From Undaria pinnatifida (lineage: Eukaryota > Sar > Phaeophyceae > Laminariales > Alariaceae): a stretch of DNA of 64,000 bases. The stretch lies in the NCBI GenBank assembly GCA_012845835.1, contig JABAKD010000029.1:11618524-11682523 (forward strand), written 5' to 3'. This document shows, piece after piece, positions 60,501 through 64,000 of the stretch. The position numbers and the translations under genes were made by a program. Positions within the stretch are counted from its first letter, which is position 1; each line of letters opens with the position of its first letter. Under the pieces are notes generated by a model. It was not told the origin of the DNA. It saw only the letters and a program-made list of their open reading frames with translations, and searched no databases.

Positions 60501-61944
60501 GCAGAAGCTGGCTCAGTGCGCGCCTCTCAGTGGCTACGTAAATAAAATGCCGCATACATGGCCACCCCCTCGCTGGCCCTGGATGCTTGGTTGAGTCAAA
60601 ACATGTAGCAACGCACTCGAAACGTCTCTTCGTGGCCAGACTAGAGGGTCAGTCTGCGTGGGCTCGGAATCGGATTCACGCAAGAAACGGCAGAAGTAAG
60701 TAGTCCACTGTTAATCTATATCGATATCTTGGCATTACTTTACATTCTTCACGCGTAGACTATGTGTTGTGTGGTAACGGTATTGAATTGAGCAAGTCGA
60801 AGTGCTGCCCTGCCCTACCCGGAGCATGTATGTATGTATATGTGTGTACGGAGTATGTATCTGGTACTTCGTGTACTGGTGCGTAGATATTTTATTTCAA
60901 CTGCGAATTGCGTAAATATTGTATTCGAACCCCGAACTTCCGCGAACAGAGGCCTAGGCCTGTCCTGGCTCAAATCACTACTGTAGTCGGCATGGTGCGA
61001 GTACTCTGACAAGATATATTGCAGTTGTACAAAACAAGCAGCATATGTTCTGTCACATTCAACGTCCATTTTTCAATATGCTTATACGGCGCTCCAGCCG
61101 TAGCTGGCTCTAAAGGTCTAACGAGTCGAGTCATAGCATGGACATGGTTCTCGTTTAGTAAGGCGATTCATACACCAGGTATACAGTTATGAATACGGAG
61201 TAGTAGGTTAGCGTACATCGTACGGCTTCACACTCTGACTGGACTTCGACGATCATTTTTCACGTTGCTAACAGTACTTTGTTTAGAATTTTCTTCGAGC
61301 TTCTTGACGTTCTCCCCTCCACCCCCCGTGATGCCGCTATAACTCTAGACTTGATAGAAGAAGCCTTCGTGTTTTAGTCTTGCCTTACTACGTATTTCGA
61401 TCTGGAGCTCTATTTGATTCCTACTACTCGTAACATTAATAGTGTTAGTACGATGTATGTTGACGTATTTTTTTCTAATTGTCGTTTCCTATATTTGCGG
61501 TGGTCTTTTGGCATGCAAGTTCCACGATATAGAATGTGTGTCATTCGCAATACAGCGGGCGACCTCGCGGTTGAGAACGAGAAGCCTCGGTGGTTGTGTT
61601 AACCGAAAGGCGCCGTTTTTGTTGAGGAAGAGTACGTGTTATGGTTGAAAGATGTTGAAGATATGCCCGAACAAGGGTGGGCGACAAGTGTCTTCGCTGT
61701 CGAAGTTGTTTTTTTTGCTAACATTAGGCGGTTAACAATGACTGAATATTAGCCTCTATTTTGCCGTCCTCTTGAAGACTACAACTAGGCTTTACTTTCC
61801 TCTGCTTTTCCCCTTGCACAGGACTTTTTCGGGATGGACGAGGGTTTTTTTAGGAAAGCTCTTTCTGTCTTGGAGGATGAAGGGCGAGCGGTTATCTTCA
61901 AGGGGGCAACATCGGAAGAGGACGGAGTAAAATTCTTGGCTTGA
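30508..61944 (+). CDS. VPS25, ESCRT-II subunit (three exons, one giant intron)
   Basis: VPS25 is the small subunit of the cytosolic ESCRT-II complex (with VPS22 and VPS36), which acts at endosomes in sorting ubiquitinated membrane proteins into multivesicular bodies and recruits ESCRT-III through its second winged helix. The exons join as 30508-30587, 30790-31120 and 61822-61944, giving 177 residues against 176-179 in animals and plants. The N-terminus has the family's FPPFFTLQP motif. Residues about 20-95 form winged helix 1 (REKQLRLWCD, PLWENPAIGRKL, GHAEWNDAGKS, LMWH). Winged helix 2 continues with SVFTVYELHQGDEVLGT, then from exon 3 GMDEGFFRKALSVLEDEGRA and the terminal DGVKFLA. Splice phases match at both joins. 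Odd point: intron 2 would be 30,701 bp and full of mobile elements. Confidence 0.85.
30588..30789 (+). other. VPS25 intron 1
   Basis: 202 bp, donor GTGAGC, acceptor TTTTCGCCACTGCTGAAG. The join creates CGA (Arg), giving ATREKQL, exactly as in plant and animal VPS25 (ATRQKQL, DTREKQI). Normal size, in sharp contrast to intron 2. Confidence 0.85.
30790..31120 (+). CDS. VPS25 exon 2
   Basis: Open throughout and encodes most of both winged helices, from EKQLRLWCDMVLRW to YELHQGDEVLGT. It ends in phase 0 at ACG/GTGAGC, the same donor hexamer as intron 1. Reading through the donor would stop after five more codons (VSSIEQ then stop), leaving a protein that lacks the conserved last 40 residues, which supports real splicing here. 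Confidence 0.92.
32077..33495. mobile_element. hAT-like element with CACGGTAA-type subterminal repeats
   Basis: The ends are CAGGGCTCACTTTGGTA (from 32077) and its inverse, TTACCGAAGTGAGCCCTG (to 33495). Flanks GAAGTTTC and GAATTTCC match at 6 of 8 positions, in line with an old 8-bp hAT target duplication. The left arm is about three copies of a ~68-bp unit (32125-32345) with ACCACGGTAA and GGTACTCATTGGTACAG; the right arm (33220-33480) repeats GGTAA and TTTGGATGGGAA motifs. On the minus strand 32834-32577 contains KSSWVWQVFHEF, faintly like the start of a BED zinc finger, which hAT transposases often carry. Internally deleted, non-autonomous. Confidence 0.7.
34680..34930. repeat. Two ~125-bp tandem units inside the pogo-like element
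   Basis: Both units contain CCGGCAAGA.G.CTG, then GTATGTTGCTGTCACACTGCTG-like sequence and end in TGTGTACCTGTATGATAACGG-like sequence (first unit 34700-34800, second 34825-34935). They diverge by many substitutions. No coding support. Confidence 0.65.
35697..35974. mobile_element. ~278-bp foldback (MITE-like) palindrome nested in the pogo-like element
   Basis: The left arm starts GCGATGCCCCGCTCAAT and the right arm ends with its inverse (ATTGAGCGGGGCATCGC). Further inside, CAAACGGAAGACT...CTCGCC pairs with GGCGAGCTTTCCGTTTG. The two arms pair imperfectly over almost the full length around a centre near 35835. The target duplication is not clear. It lies wholly inside the pogo-like element, so it either inserted there or is an internal foldback. 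Confidence 0.65.
36095..37730. repeat. Diverged ~360-bp repeats with CAGCAG microsatellites
   Basis: Units at about 36370-36530, 37090-37290 and 37455-37650 share GCACAACT.TTATGT.CGTGTAA, CAGCATGCTGCAGCAGCGGCAG and TTCACTTTGGGCC. Between units are A-rich spacers. 36164-36181 is a perfect 18-bp palindrome (GGCGGGCTGCAGCCCGCC). Frames here are Cys- or Leu-rich artefacts of CAG/CTG. Confidence 0.7.
37731..40320. other. Intron interior without a confident feature
   Basis: A perfect 20-bp palindrome GCTGCTGCTGCAGCAGCAGC sits at 38296-38315. Several minus frames look partly protein-like: 38667-38446 (basic, VLAQEVNKILQATPPKLRRD), 39720-39277 and 39467-39096. None matches a family and none has clear splice partners, so I do not call genes. 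Confidence 0.3.
40325..40560. repeat. Dispersed repeat R-A, uninterrupted copy
   Basis: Runs AGCTGTGAGATCGACCAAAA ... TGAAGGATACAGGTCGGTGACT ... CGGAAACTGTATAAT without the SINE that splits the copy at 7790-8345. It documents the pre-insertion state of that site. Confidence 0.75.
41065..41825. repeat. Low-copy repeat pair, copy 1
   Basis: Two blocks, 41065-41290 (GCGATTTCGTTAAAGAACA region) and 41565-41825 (GTCAAGATGCGTCCACTGGT to GACGGTTTCATATCCATAT), recur in the same order at about 46005-46225 and 47086-47345. The second copy has about 0.9 kb of other sequence between the blocks. No gene is recognisable in either. Confidence 0.75.
41985..42275. repeat. Two ~164-bp tandem units
   Basis: Both carry AACCCGGTA.(C)AGCACTCAGCTGCCGTA, GGAGCGTCTGCCCCAGTA and GTGTCTGATGCAAAACTGCA. 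First unit 41990-42105, second 42152-42270. Non-coding as far as can be seen. Confidence 0.8.
42430..43260. repeat. Dispersed repeat (cgtgctcgcacc family) and CAGCAG-containing units
   Basis: 42440-42650 (CTTCGTGCTCGCACCTTTAT to TTTTTTGGCCTTGGGCATAT) recurs at 50866-51060. The units after it (about 42770-42900 and 43080-43220), with ACAACGTT/CAACGCTACAACC and CAGCAGCAGCA, are relatives of the tandem units at 51.1-52.6 kb. So the two segments share a common ancestor repeat. Confidence 0.7.
43261..44210. other. Intron interior without a confident feature
   Basis: A 183-codon + frame (43421-43972) and overlapping minus frames are open, but the sequence matches no family and lacks consistent splice sites. 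Nothing else is seen. Confidence 0.3.
44215..44665. repeat. Two ~227-bp tandem units
   Basis: ATGAATGT.CGAGTCTCAGTG through GACTTTATCCAGAGCCCCTG and TCAACTCATTCAT.GATCCTG occurs twice, starting about 44282 and 44508, at well over 90 % identity by eye. This is a recent local duplication. Confidence 0.9.
44666..46004. other. Intron interior without a confident feature
   Basis: Contains a G run (44809-44835) and a CTCTCTCTCT run near 45869. A 158-codon + frame (45521-45997) is Ser/Arg/Leu-rich. The opposite strand near 45680-45950 has Glu/Arg-rich sequence resembling the repeats at 46148-46609. No gene call is justified. Confidence 0.25.
46005..47345. repeat. Low-copy repeat pair, copy 2 (with inserted segment)
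   Basis: Blocks 46005-46225 and 47086-47345 match the repeat pair at 41.07-41.83 kb in the same order. The ~0.9 kb between them is not in copy 1 and contains the gag-like remnant on the minus strand. Confidence 0.7.
46148..47090 (-). pseudogene. gag-like fossil with a zinc-knuckle remnant and charged repeats
   Basis: On the minus strand, near 46950-46915, the sequence resembles a gag zinc knuckle (KCQVYGHALAQC type), preceded by a VPHDTSVIRF segment as in retroelement gag proteins. Downstream, 46609-46148 is an open frame of 153 codons with two Glu/Gln/Arg-rich repeats of about 40 residues (NEQESLLRRAEDNMRARQM and NEKESLLGQTDNITRAGQM). The family could be an LTR element or a LINE ORF1. Broken in several places; treated as a fossil. 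Confidence 0.4.
47346..48280. other. GC-rich island and R-A fragment
   Basis: About 47770-47870 is a partial R-A repeat. 47890-48070 is a strikingly C-rich block (CCCGCCCGCTCCCGCACCC type) that opens three long frames on + and one of 165 codons on minus. With three + frames open at once, base composition explains them better than a gene. Confidence 0.4.
48281..48920. repeat. Diverged tandem units (CACCACCTCTCGKTGCC family)
   Basis: CGCCACCACCTC(T)..TGCC.CTGCTG through GTGAAGTGCCACT.TGGT and CGTTTGAATTT recurs at about 48285, 48597 and 48820. The segment TCTATGCGCGTGTGGCTGCTGTAGCTGA occurs at about 48212 and 48541 in the intervening sequence. Non-coding. Confidence 0.7.
48921..50865. other. 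Intron interior without a confident feature
   Basis: Contains short palindromes such as GGGACCAGGGGACGCTTGGGTCCC-like sequence near 50337-50360 and STRs, but no repeat with clear ends and no coding frame. One near-copy of the AGCGATTTCGGTA block is at 49872. Confidence 0.35.
50866..52610. repeat. Dispersed repeat plus about five ~220-250-bp tandem units
   Basis: After the 50866-51060 block shared with 42.4 kb, units start near 51170, 51408, 51730, 52090 and 52440. Each has GCCGCACAGCAGCAGCA(G), a CATGTATG/GTGCGCATG stretch, GTGTCCTCGCTATG.TGCTGCGGCGAGTTG and ACCATACC.CA...TTCTGCTGTGC. The spacing varies and other sequence separates later units. A 289-codon minus frame (51726-50857) crosses two units and repeats a ~69-residue block; this is most likely a by-product. 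Confidence 0.85.
52735..53100. repeat. Third, partial copy of the duplicated block's head
   Basis: GGGGGGATTCGGTCAGGAG through TCGTTCGAGCGCCGTCTTCG, CGGCTCCAACGCCCCTCGCC and the ..GGATCTTG..GTAT region matches the start of the block at 57130 and, more weakly, 54000-54190. It shows that the head segment has been copied at least three times in this intron. Confidence 0.8.
53155..53550 (+). mobile_element. Two copies of a short tRNA-like repeat (SINE family c)
   Basis: 53158-53275 has a tRNA A-box-like GGCTCAGTGGGTATAGTGC and a B-box-like GAGTACGATTCTCACC. 53437-53550 has CAGTGGGTAGTGC and GGGTTCGATTATCATC. Both continue with CATATTTG, AAGCGTGCGCGCTG and ATTATGAATGGTTAT-like sequence. The head is typical of Pol III SINEs; neither folds as an intact tRNA. 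Confidence 0.6.
53575..53830. repeat. Dispersed repeat R-A, uninterrupted copy
   Basis: AGCTGTGAGATCGAAGATTT to GCGCGGAAACTATAAAACCC, continuous across the point where the copy at 7.8-8.3 kb carries a SINE. Confidence 0.75.
53950..54005. repeat. Perfect 21-bp palindrome of a tRNA A-box
   Basis: Left arm 53950-53970 and right arm 53985-54005 are exact inverses around a 14-base loop. The right arm contains TAGCTCAGTGGGCAGTGCT, the consensus 5' part of many tRNAs, so two SINE heads meet head to head here. The duplicated block A begins at this point. Confidence 0.9.
54741..55044 (-). mobile_element. tRNA-derived SINE (family a), copy 2
   Basis: The same unit as 7888-8192: minus-strand head with TGGCGTATCAGG and GAGTTCGAATCCCC, tail T-run (on +) at 54741-54749. 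Flanked by the 7-bp direct repeat AGTGAGT (54734-54740 and 55045-55051). Block B keeps the single, uninterrupted AGTGAGT at 58206-58212. Confidence 0.9.
55060..55440 (+). mobile_element. SINE family b, copy in block A
   Basis: The head GGTCGCCCTGGTGGTCTAGTGG is close to the 5' half of eukaryotic tRNA-Glu (CCCTGGTGGTCTAGTGGTTA type). The B box is degraded. The body contains CAGCGTGGGTAGATACAATT and ACGCGAATCGACGAGGGAA, and the 3' part has GTAGTGGGGAGGG and GAGGGCGAGAGTAATGCGA. Not a functional tRNA. Confidence 0.65.
55590..56430. repeat. ~200-bp tandem repeats with CCAAT motifs, block A
   Basis: Units share CCGGGGATGGGACCCTAT.., AACCAAT or GCCAATCAG/GAGCGAT, then GGGGTTGG...CACCGTGCGG.GGTATCGACCCG and CCCGGGTTGTTGGAG. 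The GGGACCCTAT anchor is at about 55963, 56174 and 56356, with a diverged one near 55814. CCAAT in every unit is notable but may be incidental. Confidence 0.8.
58221..58570 (+). mobile_element. SINE family b, copy in block B
   Basis: GCCGGTCGCCCCGGTGGTCTATCTAGTGGTTACC head with a small TCTA duplication compared with block A (head quoted in part: GGTCGCCCCGGTGGTCTA). The body and 3' part match the block A copy. It was present before the duplication, unlike SINE family a. Confidence 0.65.
58690..59560. other. Block B-specific segment with hairpin and poly-A
   Basis: 58994-59008 is CATCCGCCGGAGGAT followed by a 24-base A run (to 59032), the same hairpin-plus-A pattern as the 39-bp insertion in the gypsy LTR. 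This suggests that the ~300 bp before it may be a retroposon body. AGAAAACCCGAGTT is duplicated at 59499-59530. No gene. Confidence 0.45.
59560..60190. repeat. ~200-bp tandem repeats with CCAAT motifs, block B
   Basis: The GGGATGGG.CCCTATC anchor is at about 59707, 59939 and 60134. CCAAT motifs are at 59573, 59588, 59812, 59994 and 60181. Same units as in block A. Confidence 0.8.
60831..61740. other. 3' end of the giant intron, no feature
   Basis: About 900 bp of apparently unique sequence between block B and the branch/acceptor region. Short AT-rich frames only. Confidence 0.4.
61822..61944 (+). CDS. VPS25 exon 3 (C-terminus)
   Basis: Preceded by a long pyrimidine tract and GCACAG. Encodes 40 residues and TGA (61942-61944): DFFGMDEGFFRKALSVLEDE, then GRAVIFKGATSEEDGVKFLA. 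This matches the last third of VPS25 from plants and animals (LQGID..IL.RALK.LE.KGK, F..GT...GVKF). Phase 0 fits exon 2 exactly, and the sum is 177 residues. No other VPS25 exon lies nearby, so it belongs to the gene 30.7 kb upstream or is a displaced exon. Confidence 0.88.
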   Translation, partial: DFFGMDEGFFRKALSVLEDEGRAVIFKGATSEEDGVKFLA

Positions 61945-62885
61945 TTGATTGCGGTAGGCCCAACGGCGCGGGCGTCGTGAGATGGTCTAATAACTGCCGA
62001 GGGTATGCGAAGCACGTCGTTCTACTCCTGCTTTGGAAAGCGGTGCCTGCCATTGGCAGCCACAGGTTGACCACACTGGATTCGTATGGCAATCGTCAGT
62101 GCGCTAGGGTGCTAGTCGAGCAAGCATCATTGGACGCGCCCTCCATGCAATAGCAGTGAATAGTGAACGATGTAAATAAGGACGTGGTTTATTGTCCGTT
62201 ACGCAAAAGGCCAACGCACATGCTACCGAGCTGGAGCCGAGAAAGCTGCTTGTAGATGAATTGTTGGTCCGAAAACAATGCAGAGGTCCAATTTGATTCA
62301 ATTGAATAACGTCAACTGCACTGCGTAAATTGTTACTGTCAGGAGCACTGTTGTGTCTGACGCCATAGCTGTGAGAAAAAGTTTACTTGCAGCTATGATT
62401 CTCCCGGATTACCTGTATGGTGATTCTCCGCAGACCTGGGTATATCTGACTCTGGCCTATATATCGTGATACCTGGTATGTATCAGGAGTGGTTTTAGTA
62501 CGCAAACGAGCGAATCTACTTGTAGTGCTGCGCATTTCGTTGCGTTTGAAGTGCACCTCGAATGGTTTCAATCTCACGCAGTAAATTAGAGATGAACAAC
62601 CAGCAGAAGCAGACGCGCGATGGCGCCACTCCTCAATCGTATGTTTCGATACAATAACACCGAAGGAGCCTGTGATCCTGTCGTGCAACGCCTAACGCTC
62701 GAAAACAAAGCTATTGCCACGGTAATCCCGCTCATCTGAACGATCACATGAAGAATCATCCCAGAGATAGACTATCCAAAATTGTCATTGTTGCTGGTAT
62801 CGTTCTCGCATATACTGATCGCCATGCGTCATGTCGTATGTACGCACGCATGAACACGTATAGACAGACGGGAGAAAACGAGGGA
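61945..62885 (+). other. Downstream region of VPS25
   Basis: Should contain the 3' UTR and polyadenylation site. I see no certain AATAAA-type signal. A 101-codon minus frame (62688-62383) is protein-like but unassigned. Confidence 0.35.
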
Positions 62886-63365
62886 TGTACATTGTCTTTT
62901 TGGCGGACCCCTGCGGCAGAAGCACCGCGGCAGTGTCCACGGACCTCCACGGCATTCCACGGCCATGTCCACGGCGTTCCACGGGTAACCGCGGACACTC
63001 CACGTGCTACCGCGGACCTTCCACGGGCTACCGCGGACCTTCCACGGGCTTCACGGACATTCCACGGACATTCCACGGGCTTCCACGGAATGCCGAGGCA
63101 AGTAGGGAACACCGTCGAGGCCCATGGCAGTAGCCATGGCAAGCTCCCCGGCGAGGTCCACGGCAATCTCCACGGCAACTTCCCCGGCAGCACCCACGGC
63201 AACGCCACTGCCACCCACGGAAACATCCACGGAAGCATCCACGGCAACGCCCACAGACACACCCACGGAAACACCCACGGACTGTCCACGGAAACGTCCG
63301 CGGATATCCACGGATAGGTCCACGGAAGCACCCACGGCAAGACCCACGGCCACGCCCGTGGACAC
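62886..63365 (+). repeat. CCACGG-rich degenerate array
   Basis: The hexamer CCACGG (with CCGCGG variants) recurs every 6 to 18 bases, mostly at multiples of six, so both strands show long Gly/His/Ser-rich (+) or Trp/Pro/Val-rich (-) frames of about 190 codons. These frames are by-products. Confidence 0.9.
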
Positions 63366-63514
63366 CAGGTGTCTTACATAATTGTGTTTTTCAAAACCAT
63401 GGAACTAACCCTAACCCTACCCCATACGAAATACCGGTCGAAGTGCCCCCTACTAACATCACTGAGGCAAAATGGTTGGAAATGTCAAATAATGTGTATC
63501 GCTATCGGAGGATT
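63366..63514. other. Spacer with a short telomere-like motif
   Basis: 63405-63422 reads TAACCCTAACCCTACCCC, only two CCCTAA units. Too short to call an interstitial telomere. The spacer separates the two mirrored arrays. Confidence 0.5.
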
Positions 63515-63860
63515 GCCGTGGCAGTGGCCGCGGACGGGCGCGGATGGCCGTGGAAATTGCTACGGTTGGACGTCCGCGGAAACTGCCGTGGCAATTGCTG
63601 CGGACTTCCGCGCAATTCCGTGGTGATTGCCGCGTTGCCGTGGCAATAGCTGCGGATGGCCGTGGAAATTGTGGCAATTGCCGCGGACTTCCGTGGGTTA
63701 CCATGGTTGGTACAACGGGGTGTGCCACGGACAGAACCGCGGCACGTGCCATAGCCACAACCGTGGCATTTTTCCGTGGAAGTGCCATGAGCTGTGGCAC
63801 TTGCCGTGGAAACCCGCGGATTTCCACGGTAGCCCGTGGCAACACCCACGGAAGTTCACG
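63515..63860 (-). repeat. CCGTGG-rich degenerate array, mirror of 62886-63365
   Basis: The same hexamer in inverse orientation (CCGTGG, CCGCGG), so the two arrays form a large imperfect inverted repeat around the spacer, switching back to CCACGG after about 63815. The layout recalls the mirrored short-motif arms of the hAT-like elements above, but no terminal repeats were found. Confidence 0.8.
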
Positions 63861-64000
63861 GAAGTTTGGGGTTCATCCAGGTTGGGGATCGCTATGGGAC
63901 ATCCGGCGAACCGCAGTGGCATTGCTTTGGAGTCGTCTGTCTGTTTGCTGCGTGAGGCATGAGGGTGTCTTCGGTGCGGTATTGAGCTTGACCGCGGTTC

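Larger units (their letters stand above)
57125..60830. repeat. Tandem segmental duplication, block B
   Basis: Second copy of block A, with the fuller head (GGGGGGATTCGGTCAGGAG at 57147) that is otherwise found at 52.74 kb. It lacks the SINE at the AGTGAGT site, contains SINE b at 58221, extra sequence at about 58600-59530 not seen in A, and the ~200-bp repeats at 59560-60190. Confidence 0.85.
31121..61821 (+). other. VPS25 intron 2, about 30.7 kb, packed with mobile elements
   Basis: Bounded by GTGAGC and by TTTCCTCTGCTTTTCCCCTTGCACAG (split here: tract TTTCCTCTGCTTTTCCCC, then TTGCACAG). Between them lie a hAT-like element, a pogo-like element, SINEs, tandem arrays and a roughly 3-kb tandem segmental duplication. 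No other VPS25-like exon was found in it. The alternative to a giant intron is an assembly join or rearrangement that moved exon 3. Confidence 0.75.

Noticed and set aside
62748-63340. Frames of 189 (+) and 194 (-) codons
   Set aside because: Generated by the CCACGG hexamer array on both strands.
62940-63360. CRISPR-like regular repeat
   Set aside because: The repeats are only six bases, irregularly spaced and degenerate, with no unique spacers, in eukaryotic DNA.
63405-63422. Telomere-type CCCTAA repeats
   Set aside because: Only two full units; expected by chance or from simple-sequence drift, and no array or chromosome end is present.

Overview
The window looks like nuclear DNA of a repeat-rich eukaryote, most likely a stramenopile and possibly a brown alga. 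Spliceosomal introns and an ESCRT-II gene make it eukaryotic. The lineage guess is from memory only: a LINE reverse-transcriptase fragment recalls copies from Ectocarpus-like genomes, and one Ty3/gypsy tail recalls oomycete elements. I see no operons, rRNA genes, CRISPR arrays or convincing free-standing tRNA genes.

Only one host gene can be named with confidence: VPS25, the small ESCRT-II subunit, on the + strand. Exon 1 (30508-30587) and exon 2 (30790-31120) are separated by a 202-bp intron. The only segment encoding the missing C-terminus is at 61822-61944, behind a strong pyrimidine tract and AG, in the same phase. The three pieces give a 177-residue protein, the normal VPS25 length. If they are one gene, the second intron is 30.7 kb long and fills almost half the window.

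Left part (1-30.5 kb): a decayed coding remnant and a LINE fragment (1.1-3 kb); two copies of a hAT-like element built on mirrored GGGTC/ACCCG arrays (5.06-6.67 and 11.34-13.03 kb); a tRNA-derived SINE inserted into an older repeat (7.89-8.19 kb); a large compound microsatellite (9.53-9.87 kb); a gypsy fragment (10.6-11.3 kb); a short-repeat field (13.7-15.4 kb); a complete but broken Ty3/gypsy element with both LTRs (15.9-24.3 kb), itself inserted in a dispersed repeat; and two tandem arrays (25.7-26.9 and 27.4-28.0 kb).

Giant intron (31.1-61.8 kb): a second hAT-like element (32.08-33.50 kb), a pogo-like element with TA target duplication (33.85-36.09 kb), several tandem and dispersed repeats, and a tandem segmental duplication of about 3 kb (about 54.0-57.1 and 57.1-60.8 kb). 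A SINE is present in one duplicate; the other keeps the empty site. The right edge (62.9-63.9 kb) holds mirrored CCACGG/CCGTGG arrays.

Nearly all other open reading frames are by-products of these repeats. The main biological picture is an essential trafficking gene whose last intron has become a landing zone for transposons, SINEs and duplications.
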